DNA from: Pseudomonas sp. B21-028 | Lineage (GTDB): Bacteria > Pseudomonadota > Gammaproteobacteria > Pseudomonadales > Pseudomonadaceae | DNA length: 64,000 nucleotides | Direction: 5' to 3' | Assembly (NCBI RefSeq): GCF_024749045.1 | Contig: NZ_CP087184.1 | Coordinates: forward strand, 1,674,001-1,738,000 | Translations under genes and position numbers: made by a program | The notes under the pieces: generated by a model | Told to the model about the DNA's origin: nothing | Databases searched by the model: none | Seen by the model: only the letters and a program-made list of their open reading frames with translations | In this document: piece by piece, positions 28,220-37,500 of the stretch | How the letters are laid out: every line of letters begins with the position of its first letter | Numbering within the stretch: position 1 is the stretch's first letter

Positions 28220-28816
28220 ATGTCCAGAATCCATTGCCCGCGCTGCCTCCGACCGCAAAGCCATTGCCTGTGCCCGCTGATTCCCAGCCTCGACAGCCGC
28301 ACCCGGGTCTTGCTGCTGCAACACCCCAGCGAAGTGAACCACGCCCTGAATACCGCCCGGCTGGCGGCGCTGGGGCTCAACAATGCCGAGTTGATCGTGG
28401 GTGAGGTGTTCGAGCATCTGCCTGCGTTACTCAATCGACCGGGTTATCGGGCCTGCCTGCTGTTTCCCGGCGAGGATGCGCAGCCGATGCAGGCCTATGG
28501 ACCGTCCGATGACCCGCTTTTATTGGTCGTGCCGGACGGCACCTGGCGCAAGGCGCGCAAGTTGCTGCACCTCAATCCTTCGCTGGCGGCGTTGCCGAGG
28601 GTGACGCTGGCCGACGGCGGGGTGTCCCGTTACCGTTTGCGCAAGGCTCCGGGACCGGGCGCGTTGTCGACGGTGGAGGCGATTGTCCAGGCGTTGCAGG
28701 TGCTGGAGGCGCCGATCAGTTTCGAGCCGTTGCTCCGGCCGTTCGAGGCGTTGATCGAGGGGCAGATTGCGGCGATGGGGGAGGAGACGTTTCGGCGTAA
28801 TCATGCTGACAGATAG
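28220..28816 (+). CDS. tapT: DTW-domain tRNA-uridine aminocarboxypropyltransferase
   Basis: The 198-residue protein has the zinc-knuckle-like start RIHCPRCLRPQSHCLCPLIP and the defining motif DGTW (VVPDGTWRKARKLL) with YRLRKAPGPGALSTVEA after it. The family adds an aminocarboxypropyl group to a tRNA uridine (acp3U) from S-adenosylmethionine. ATG 28220 is chosen; an upstream GTG two codons earlier is possible. It starts 7 nt after gbuR. Confidence 0.88.
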   Translation: MSRIHCPRCLRPQSHCLCPLIPSLDSRTRVLLLQHPSEVNHALNTARLAALGLNNAELIVGEVFEHLPALLNRPGYRACLLFPGEDAQPMQAYGPSDDPLLLVVPDGTWRKARKLLHLNPSLAALPRVTLADGGVSRYRLRKAPGPGALSTVEAIVQALQVLEAPISFEPLLRPFEALIEGQIAAMGEETFRRNHADR

Positions 28817-28826
28817 TGCTGGCCTC

Positions 28827-28924
28827 ATCGCGAGCAGGCTCGCTCCCACAGTAAAGCAGTGATGATCACACATTTTGTATCCACTGGAGATCCTCTGTGG
28901 GAGCGAGCCTGCTCGCGATAGCGG
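28827..28924. repeat. REP pair in everted orientation
   Basis: Here ATCGCGAGCAGGCTCGCTCC (ending CACA, 28827-28850) comes first and TGTGGGAGCGAGCCTGCTCG (ending CGATAGCGG) second, so the CCCACA/TGTGGG ends face inward. All other REP pairs in the window have those ends facing outward. It lies between tapT and the end of the hlyD-like gene. Confidence 0.9.
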
Positions 28925-28954
28925 TAGAACCATCAATGAACATCCTGGCTCAGA

Positions 28955-30319
28955 CTACCGCTCGCGCATCGCCTCGGTCCGCGCCTTCAACACTGGCTTG
29001 AGCAGGTAATCCAGCACACTTTTCTCCCCGGTAATAATGTCCACCGTCGCCACCATCCCCGGAATGATCAGCAGCGGCTTGGTGTCGCCGCCCAGATGGT
29101 TCTTATCGGTACGCACGTGGATCAGGTAGAAGCTGTTGCCCTTGTCGTCGGTGATGGTGTCGGCGCCGATCAGTTCGAGCCGGGCGCTCAGCCCACCGTA
29201 GATGGTGTAGTCGTAGGCGCTGAACTTGACCATGGCTTTCTGGCCCGGGTTGAGGAAAGCAACATCCTGCGGGCGGACCTTGGCTTCGATCAGCAGGTTG
29301 TCCTCCATGGGCACGATTTCCACCATGTCGCTGCCGGGCTGCACCACGCCGCCGATGGTGTTGACCTTGAGCTGCTTGATCACCCCATGCACCGGTGAAA
29401 CCACGGTGGTGCGGGTCACGCGGTCGTCGATGGCGATGCTGGAGGCGGTGATCTTCGACAGGTCCGTGCGTTTCTCGTTGAGCTCCTTGGCCGCGTCGGA
29501 GCGGAAAGTCTGTTCCGATTCGTCGATCTTGCTCTTGATTTCGTTGATCGCTGATTCGGCCCGGGGAATCGCCAGGGTGGTTGCGTTGAGCGAGCCACGG
29601 ATCTCCACCGCGCTGCGCTTGAGCCGCAGGATTTCCACCGGTGACACTGCCCCGGTGCTCACCAGCGGCGCGGACATGTTCATTTCCTCTTGCAGCAGGG
29701 CCAGGCTGGAGCTGAACTGGCCTTGCTTGGAACGAAACTCCGCCAGTTCCTGGGTCTTCTGCCGCAGTTGCTCGGTCAGTGTCCGTTGTTCGCTGGCCAG
29801 GCGCCGTTGCCGTTGCTCGTACAGCGCGCGCTCGTCCTCGGCCACTTGCGGAGCCTTGGCGGTCACCTCGGCTGATGCCTGGAACGGCCGCCCCTCGGCT
29901 TCCGCCGACAGACGCTGGACCTGCGCCATCAAAGCATAGCGGTCGGCCTCGCTCTCGCCCTTGTTCGACCGATACCGCGTATCGTCCAGACGCAGCAGAG
30001 TGTCGCCCTTGTTCACCATCTGGCCTTCGCGGACGAAAATCTCAGTGACGATGCCGCCCTCCAGGTTCTGGATCACCTGGACCTTGCTCGACGGAATCGC
30101 CTTGCCCTCGCCAGTGGTGACTTCCTGCAGGATCGCCAGCTTCGCCCAAACCAGTGCAGTGACGATCAGCCCGGCGGCCAGCCACACGGTGACGCGGGAG
30201 CGGCGGGGTGAGTCCTGCAACGCCGCGCCGGCGGTTTCCGGCATGAACTCGCTTTCGGCGCTTTTGCTGAAACTGCCGAAGTGGCTTCGGGCGGCTGGAT
30301 CGGATGTTTGGGCAGACAT
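28955..30319 (-). CDS. Type I secretion membrane-fusion protein (HlyD/LapC family)
   Basis: The 454-residue adaptor has a short cytoplasmic N-terminus, one membrane span (VTVWLAAGLIVTALVWAKLA), biotinyl-lipoyl halves (VQVIQNLEGGIVTEIFVREG and PVHGVIKQLKVNTIGG) around a long coiled coil, and a beta-barrel region. It links the ABC exporter to the TolC-like channel. It is the third gene of the secretion operon and is separated from the ABC gene by 223 nt that contain a repeat element. Confidence 0.92.
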   Translation of the reverse strand: MSAQTSDPAARSHFGSFSKSAESEFMPETAGAALQDSPRRSRVTVWLAAGLIVTALVWAKLAILQEVTTGEGKAIPSSKVQVIQNLEGGIVTEIFVREGQMVNKGDTLLRLDDTRYRSNKGESEADRYALMAQVQRLSAEAEGRPFQASAEVTAKAPQVAEDERALYEQRQRRLASEQRTLTEQLRQKTQELAEFRSKQGQFSSSLALLQEEMNMSAPLVSTGAVSPVEILRLKRSAVEIRGSLNATTLAIPRAESAINEIKSKIDESEQTFRSDAAKELNEKRTDLSKITASSIAIDDRVTRTTVVSPVHGVIKQLKVNTIGGVVQPGSDMVEIVPMEDNLLIEAKVRPQDVAFLNPGQKAMVKFSAYDYTIYGGLSARLELIGADTITDDKGNSFYLIHVRTDKNHLGGDTKPLLIIPGMVATVDIITGEKSVLDYLLKPVLKARTEAMRER

Positions 30320-30363
30320 GGGGATACCCGTCGGTTAAGTGAAATAAAGCCGGATGAGGTTTT

Positions 30364-30525
30364 TGTGGCGAGGGGATTTAGCGAAACGTCGCACCGCCCC
30401 GCTGGGCTGCGCAGCGGCCCTAAAACCTGACACCTCGGTATATCAGGCAGATTGAGTTGACTGGTTTGGGGCTGCTTTGCAGCCCAGCGGGGCGGTGCGA
30501 CGTTTCGCTAAATCCCCTCGCCACA
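30364..30525. repeat. Dispersed inverted-repeat element, copy 7, inside the type I secretion operon
   Basis: Both arms contain GCGAAACGTCGCACCGCCCC or its complement; the element measures 162 nt. It separates the ABC exporter gene from the hlyD-like gene. A transcript crossing it would fold into a long hairpin. Confidence 0.93.
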
Positions 30526-30542
30526 GGGTTCGGTGGTGTTTG

Positions 30543-32702
30543 CTAAACCGTTCCGGAACCCACCCGCCCCTTGCGTAGTGCATCGATCACCACTTCTTTC
30601 GGTCCATCCGCGACGATCCGGCCGTTGTCCAGCACCACCAGGCGATCCACCAGGCTCAGCATCGAGGTGCGGTGGGTGACTAGCAGCAAGGTCTTGCCCT
30701 GGATGTGGGTGTGGAGCTTTTGTCGCAAGGTATCTTCGCTGCTGTTGTCCATGGCGTTGGTGGGTTCGTCCAACAGCAGGATCGGCGGATCGAGCAACAG
30801 GGCCCGGGCCAGCAGCACGGCCTGGCGCTGGCCGCCGGAGAGCAGTTGGCCGCGTTCGCCCACCGGGCGGTCGAAACCCTGGGGATGTTGACGGGCCAGT
30901 TCGCCGACGCCGGTCAGTTCCGCCACTTCGAGCATGCGGGCATCGCTGACGTAGCGGGCGCCGAGGGTCAGGTTGTCGCGCAGGCTGCCGGCCAGCAGCG
31001 GCAGGTCATGGGCGACATAGCCGATCTGCTGGCGCAGGTCGGCGACGTCCAGTTGCCGCAGGTCCAGGCCGTCGAGCAGCAACTGGCCCTCCTGCGGTTC
31101 ATAGAATCCCATCACCAGGCGCGCCAGGGTGCTTTTGCCCGAGCCACTGCGGCCGATGATCCCGACCCGCTCACCGGCCTTGAGCTGGAAGCTCGCGTTC
31201 GACAGCGCCGGGGTGCTCTGGTCGTTGTAGTGGAACGTCACGCCGTGGACGTCCAGCGCGCCCTGCAATTGGGTACGGTCCAGCGGCCGCTGTTTGGCAT
31301 CGCGCTCCTGGGGCAACGCCATCAGGGCGTCGGTGCTGCGCATGGTGAGTTGGGCCTGCTGGTAGCGGGTGATCAACCCGGCGATCTGCCCCAGTGGCGC
31401 CAGGACCCGGCTGCCAAGCATGTAGGACGCCACCAGCGCGCCGACGCTGAGGTTGCCGGCGATGATGCTGTAGACCCCGGCGACGATGGTGCTCATGCCG
31501 GCCAGTTGCTGGAGGAACAGGGTGCCGTTGGTCGCCAGCGCCGAGAGGTTGCGCGCATGGCTGTCCAGGCGGGTGAGGGCGCCGTGGGTGCTTTCCCATT
31601 GATGCTGGCGTTCGCTTTCCGCGCTGCAGGCTTTGAGGGTTTCCAGGCCACCGAGGGTTTCGATCAGCAAGGCCTGGCGCTGGGCACCCAGGGCCAGGCT
31701 TTTTTGTACGGTGTCGCGCAGGCGCACCTGGATGATCAGCGCGAAGATCACCGTGATGGGGAACGCCACCACCGGAATGACCACCAGCCAGCCCCCCAGC
31801 AAACCGATCACCAACAGCATCAGCACGGCAAAGGGCAGGTCGATCAGGCTGGTGAGGGTCACGGCGGTGAGAAATTCCCGCAGGCCCTGGAAGTCATGGA
31901 TGCTCTGGGCGAACCCGCCGATGGTCACCGGCCGGGCCTTCATCGCCATGCCGGTGATGCGCTCGAACAGGGTGGCGGAGAGAATCACGTCGGTTTTCTT
32001 GCCGGCGCTGTCCAGCAAATGGGCGCGCACCACTCGCAGTACCAGCTCGAACCCGGTGCCGATCAACAGCCCCACCGCCAACACCCACAGGGTAGACGTG
32101 GCCTGGTTCGGTACCACACGGTCGTAGGTCTGCATGACGAACAGCGGCACCATCAACCCCAGCAGGTTGATGAGCAGACTTGCCAGGATCGCGTCGCTGT
32201 ACAGCCAGCGTGACAATTTCAAGGTGTCGCGAAACCACGCTTCGACCCGTGGCACCAGGGGCGCACGCAGGTCTTCGAGTTCATGGCGTGGCCGGGCGAA
32301 CAGCGCCTGGCCACTGTAGTCGGCGGTCAGTTCCTCGCGGCTGACCCATTGTTCGCCGCCGTCGGCTTCGCAGGGCAGGATCAGTGCCCGGCCGTCCTCA
32401 TGCCAGCGTCGCAATACCGCGCAACGCCCACCCGCCAGCATCAGCATCACTGGCAGATTGAGGGGCGAAATCTCGGCCAGGCCACGGCGCAGCACCCGTG
32501 CCTGCAAACCGGCCCGGGCCGCTGCACGTGGCAGCAGGTCCAGGCTCAGCCGTTGGTGCGCCATTGGAAGCCCGGCGCTGAGGCTGGCGCGGCTGACCGT
32601 CGCGCCATGGAGTTTGCAGAGGATCAACAGACCATCCAGCAGAGGGTCATCGAAGCTCAGGCGCGGATCGGCGCCGGGGATAGCGGGTTCCATGCTGGTC
32701 AC
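30543..32702 (-). CDS. Type I secretion ABC transporter with C39-like domain (LapB family)
   Basis: The 719-residue protein has a degenerate peptidase-C39-like N-terminal domain (residues 1-130, no complete catalytic set visible), a six-span permease region (about 150-440) and an ATPase with GRSGSGKST, LSGGQ, ILLLDEPTNAMD and VTHRTS. It powers export of the divergent giant adhesin. The start is GTG 32702 because GGGAG lies 9 nt upstream. It starts 19 nt after the tolC-like gene, so the pair is one operon. Confidence 0.92.
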   Translation of the reverse strand: MTSMEPAIPGADPRLSFDDPLLDGLLILCKLHGATVSRASLSAGLPMAHQRLSLDLLPRAAARAGLQARVLRRGLAEISPLNLPVMLMLAGGRCAVLRRWHEDGRALILPCEADGGEQWVSREELTADYSGQALFARPRHELEDLRAPLVPRVEAWFRDTLKLSRWLYSDAILASLLINLLGLMVPLFVMQTYDRVVPNQATSTLWVLAVGLLIGTGFELVLRVVRAHLLDSAGKKTDVILSATLFERITGMAMKARPVTIGGFAQSIHDFQGLREFLTAVTLTSLIDLPFAVLMLLVIGLLGGWLVVIPVVAFPITVIFALIIQVRLRDTVQKSLALGAQRQALLIETLGGLETLKACSAESERQHQWESTHGALTRLDSHARNLSALATNGTLFLQQLAGMSTIVAGVYSIIAGNLSVGALVASYMLGSRVLAPLGQIAGLITRYQQAQLTMRSTDALMALPQERDAKQRPLDRTQLQGALDVHGVTFHYNDQSTPALSNASFQLKAGERVGIIGRSGSGKSTLARLVMGFYEPQEGQLLLDGLDLRQLDVADLRQQIGYVAHDLPLLAGSLRDNLTLGARYVSDARMLEVAELTGVGELARQHPQGFDRPVGERGQLLSGGQRQAVLLARALLLDPPILLLDEPTNAMDNSSEDTLRQKLHTHIQGKTLLLVTHRTSMLSLVDRLVVLDNGRIVADGPKEVVIDALRKGRVGSGTV

Positions 32703-32721
32703 ATTGATCGCTCCCAGTGGG

Positions 32722-34080
32722 TTACTTCAATTCGGGCAACCGCGCTTCGCTCTTGACTTCGGTCTGGGCGATGGCGTCGGCCGGCAGCACGATCCGTTGT
32801 TTGCTCAACAACAGGCCCATGTTCGCCAGCACCCGGTACATCGAGTATTCCTCGGTGTAGCGCACTTCGGTGTAGCGACGGTTGGCGTTGTACAGCTCGT
32901 TTTCGCTGTCGAGCAGGTCGAGCAGGGTCCGCTGGCCGAGGCCGAACTGATCCTGGTAGGCGGCGCGCACGCGGGCGGTGGTGTCGGCATATTCCCGGGC
33001 GGTGGGGGTCTGTTTGCGAGCGTTGAGCATCGCGTTCCAGGCCAGGCGCGTGTCTTCGTTGAGTTGGCGCAAGGCGTTGTTGCGAATGTCCATGGCCTGA
33101 TCGATCTGGTGCGCGTTGGAGGCCAGTCGTGCCTTGTCGCTGCCACCGCGGAACAGGTTGTAGTTCATCACCACACCGACCCGCCAGTTGTTGTCGTGGC
33201 CTTCTTCGCCACCGATGTTGTTATTGGCGCCCACCGCGGCCTCGGCGTCGAAGCGTGGGTAGAACGGCGACTTGGCCACTTCATATTGACTCTCGGCGGA
33301 CTGCACGTCGGCCTGGGCCGATTTCAGGTATGGGTGGTTCTCCACCATGCTCTGCTGGGCTTCGCGCAGGTCGGCGGGCATTTCCCCCTTGGTCGATGGC
33401 GGTGCTTCCAGCTCATCGGGCATGCGCCCGACCACGCTGTAGAAGTTCGCCTCGGCGTCTGCGAGGTCGACCTGGGCGGTGTCGTAGTTGTTTTCCGCCA
33501 GCGCCCGACGGGCATTGGACTGGTCGGAGTCGGCCGTGCTGCCCACCCCGCGCTGGGTGCGCAAGCCGATCTGATCGTTGACCCGCAGGTGCGCCTGCAG
33601 GTTGTTCTTGGCCAGGGTCACCAATTCTCGACGCTTGAGCACTTCGAGGTAGACCTCGATGGTGCGCAGGGCCAGGTCCTGGGCGGTGCCTTGTGCGTAA
33701 TAGGCCCGGGAATTGACCACACCCTTGGTGCGCTCCACCTCATTGCTGGTGTTGAACCCGTCAAAGAGCATCTGCCGCAGACGTAGCTCCGACTGGGTGT
33801 AGGTCAGGGTGTTGGTGTTGTGATTGCCCAAAGCACGGGTGTTGGGGTTGTCGCTGTAACCACGGCCGTAGCCGGCATTCAAGTCCACTGACGGAAAGAA
33901 GCCTCCCCTGGCGACCTTGACGTCTTCATTGGCCGACAGGCGGCTGTCCACCCGTTGCGCCAATTCAGGGTGCGTCGCGATGGTGCTTTGGATCGCTTCG
34001 GTCAGCGACATGGCCTGCGCAGAAGAAGAGCAGGCCATCGCCAGCAAAACCGCGCTGCAAAGAGGGGATAAAACGCGCAT
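32722..34080 (-). CDS. TolC-family outer-membrane channel of the adhesin secretion system (LapE family)
   Basis: The 452-residue protein begins at MRVLSPLCSAVLLAM, because AGGAG lies 9 nt upstream; it has a signal peptide ending SSSAQA. Four long helical repeats typical of outer-membrane efflux proteins follow (LTEAIQSTIATHPELAQRVD, NLQAHLRVNDQIGLRTQRGV, YRVLANMGLLLSKQ near the end). It is the first gene of the tolC-ABC-hlyD operon, in the lapE-lapB-lapC order of biofilm adhesin loci. Confidence 0.92.
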   Translation of the reverse strand: MRVLSPLCSAVLLAMACSSSAQAMSLTEAIQSTIATHPELAQRVDSRLSANEDVKVARGGFFPSVDLNAGYGRGYSDNPNTRALGNHNTNTLTYTQSELRLRQMLFDGFNTSNEVERTKGVVNSRAYYAQGTAQDLALRTIEVYLEVLKRRELVTLAKNNLQAHLRVNDQIGLRTQRGVGSTADSDQSNARRALAENNYDTAQVDLADAEANFYSVVGRMPDELEAPPSTKGEMPADLREAQQSMVENHPYLKSAQADVQSAESQYEVAKSPFYPRFDAEAAVGANNNIGGEEGHDNNWRVGVVMNYNLFRGGSDKARLASNAHQIDQAMDIRNNALRQLNEDTRLAWNAMLNARKQTPTAREYADTTARVRAAYQDQFGLGQRTLLDLLDSENELYNANRRYTEVRYTEEYSMYRVLANMGLLLSKQRIVLPADAIAQTEVKSEARLPELK

Positions 34081-34531
34081 GGGGTGCATCTCCTGAGGTC
34101 TGTTGTGCTTCTGTTTCGCCAGAATATTGACGTATTTAAGATCAAAACCGTTTCAACCTTGTAACAACACAGCTAAGAACATCCTGAGGGAAACCTAAGA
34201 AGAATTTCTCATAAGACTTATGCCGAAAAAAACTTATGTGCCCGGAAAAAAGCGGCACATTGTTCAAGGGCGAGTCCTTTGAAATTGCGGGTTCTGACGG
34301 CTTTTAGACGTCAAATAAAAGTTCCGTTGGAATTTTTAAACAATGTGAAGAGGTGCAAGCAGGGTCGAATGAGCAGGGTTTTTAAGTGACGGTTTTTTGT
34401 CGTTGTGGCGAATAGCTAGCGCTTCTTGAACCTGCGAAAGCTGGCAGATTTTCCAGATTTCTGGTTGTCCCTAAGCACGGATTTCTTCACCCAAAAAAGT
34501 GCCGACCGCGGTTGGCAACGGAGGGATGCAC
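34081..34531. promoter_or_regulatory. Divergent control region between the secretion operon and the adhesin gene
   Basis: This 451-nt stretch is much more AT-rich than its surroundings and has no coding frame. It includes several A/T tracts (for example around 34225-34250 and 34315-34345). It must carry the promoters of both transcription units. I find no unambiguous sigma-54 or FleQ site by eye. The adhesin ribosome site GGAGGG is at 34520-34525. Confidence 0.7.
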
Positions 34532-37500
34532 ATGGCAGCGCTCATCGGTACCGTCAGCAAGATTGTGGGGCAGGTTTTCGCGGAGACTGCCGCAGGCCAG
34601 CGGCGTCCTCTGGTCGAAGGGGACCGGCTGTATGCCGGCGAGCACCTGATCACCGGTGCTGAAGGGGCGGTGGCCGTGCACCTTGCGAATGGCCAGGACC
34701 TGACCCTGGGCCGTGAAAGCAACCTGACCCTCACTGCGCAACTGCTGGCCCACCAGGCTCCCCATGTCGATGCGCCTGAAGCGGCGACACCGACGGCCGG
34801 GCAACTGACCGATGTGCAGAAACTGCAGCAAGCCATCGCCGCCGGTGCCGACCCGACCCAGACCGGTGAAGCCACCGCCGCTGGCCCCGGTGCCGGTAAT
34901 GCGCCCGGAGCCTTGGGCGGGGGGCACAGCTTTGTCCTGCTGGAAGAGGTGGGCGGCGTCGTGGCGCCGCAGATCGGCTTCCCTACGGCCGGATTCAACG
35001 GGGTTCCCGAATTTCCGCTGATACGCCTGGCTGGCGATGAGAATGGTAACGGCAACAATGAAGCCGTGCCACCGGTGACCCCTGAACCACCGGACAACCC
35101 CGTGACCCTCGACGGCCTGAGCGTGGAAGGTGGCGAACTGACCGCCAACGAGGCCAACCTGCCCGACGGCTCAGCCAGCAATCCGGGCGCATTGGTGCAA
35201 AGCGGCACGTTCACCATCAACGCGCCTGACGGGCTGAACAGCCTGAGCATCGGCGGCATCAGCGTGATAGCCGGCGGCGTTCCCGCAGGTTTTCCTCAGG
35301 CCATCACCACCGCGCTGGGCAATACCCTGACCATCACCGGCTACAACCCCTCCACCGGGGTGGTCAGCTACACCTACACCCTGCTCGACAATGAAAGCCA
35401 TCCTGCCGGCGACGGCGCCAATACTCTCACCGAACAGTTCCCGGTCGTGGCCGTGGACACCGACGGCGACAGCGCCACCGGCACCCTGGACGTCAACATC
35501 ACCGACGACGTGCCCCAGGCGATCGACGACAGCAACGCCAGCACCGCATCGGAAACCTTGGTCACTCTCACCGGCAACGTATTGCCCAACGACCACCAGG
35601 GCGCCGACCGCATTCCCACCGGCCCCGACAGCGGGCCGATCATCGGCGGGACGTTCACTGGCACCTACGGCACCCTGGTGCTCAACCCCAACGGAACGTA
35701 CACCTACACCCTGGACACCAGCGACCCGCAATTCGTGGCGCTGCATGGCGGGGGAAGCGGGACCGAAACCTTCACCTACACCCTGACCGATGCAGACGGT
35801 GACAGCAGCACTGTAAACCTGGTGTTGCAAGTGCACAACAACGACGATCCGGTGATCATCACTGGCCTGGACACCGAGGGCGGCGAGCTGACGGTGCAGG
35901 AGAAAAACCTCAGTGACGGCACGAGCCCGGATGGGCCGGCCCTGACCCAGAGCGGCACCTTCACCGTAACCGCGCTGGACGGTGTGCAGACCTTGAGCGT
36001 CGGCGGCATCACTGTCGTCAGCGGCGGCGTGGCGGCTGGTTTTCCACAGTCCATCACGACGGCGTTGGGCAACACCCTGACCATCACCGGCTTCGACACC
36101 GCCACAGGGGTGGTCAGCTACAGCTACACCTTGCTGGACAACGAAGTCCATCCAAACGCCAACGGCGCCAACAGCCTCAGCGAGCAATTCAACGTCGTTG
36201 TCACCGATGACAACGGCACCACGGCAACCGGCAATCTCGATGTGAACATCGTCGATGACCTGCCTCATGCCGTGGACGACAGTAACGTCGGCACCGCATC
36301 GGAAACCAACCTGACCCTGACCGGCAGCGTGCTGACCAACGACACCGAAGGCGCAGACCACGTGGTTTCGGGCCCGATCACACCGGGTACGTTCACCGGC
36401 ACCTACGGCACCCTGGTGCTCAACGCCGATGGTTCCTACACCTACACCCTCAATCCCGTCGATACGGACTTCAAAGGTTTGCACGGTGGCGGCAACGGCA
36501 CTGAAACCTTCACCTACACCCTGACCGACGCGGACGGTGACAGCAGCACTGCGAACCTGGTGCTGCAAGTGCACAACAACGACGATCCGGTGATCATCAG
36601 CGGCCTGGACACCGAGGGCGGCGAGCTGACGGTGCAGGAGAAAAACCTCAGTGACGGCACGAGCCCGGATGGGCCGGCCCTGACCCAGAGCGGCACCTTC
36701 ACCGTGACCGCGCTGGACGGTGTGCAGACCTTGAGCGTCGGCGGCATCACTGTCGTCAGCGGCGGCGTGGCGGCTGGTTTTCCACAGTCCATCACGACGG
36801 CACTGGGCAACACCCTGACCATCACTGGCTTCAACGCGGCCACAGGGGTGGTCAGCTACAGCTACACCTTGCTGGACAACGAAGCCCATCCAAACGCCAA
36901 CGGCGCCAACAGCCTCGGCGAGCAATTCAATGTCGTGGTCACCGATGACAACGGCACCACGGCAACTGGCAATCTCGATGTAAACATCGTCGACGACCTG
37001 CCTCATGCCGTGGACGACAGTAACGTCGGCACCGCATCTGAAACCAACCTGACCCTGACCGGCAGCGTGCTGACCAACGACACCGAAGGCGCAGACCATG
37101 TGGTTTCGGGCCCGATCACACCGGGTACGTTTACCGGCACCTACGGCACCCTGGTGCTCAACGCCGATGGTTCCTACACCTACACCCTCAATCCCGTCGA
37201 TACGGACTTCAAAGGTTTGCACGGTGGCGGCAACGGCACTGAAACCTTCACCTACACCCTGACCGACGCGGACGGTGACAGCAGCACTGCGAACCTGGTG
37301 CTGCAAGTGCACAACAACGACGATCCGGTGATCATCACTGGCCTGGACACTGAGGGCGGCGAGCTGACGGTGCAGGAGAAAAACCTCAGTGACGGCACGA
37401 GCCCGGATGGGCCGGCCCTGACCCAGAGCGGCACCTTCACCGTAACCGCGCTGGACGGTGTGCAGACCTTGAGCGTCGGCGGCATCACTGTCGTCAGCGG

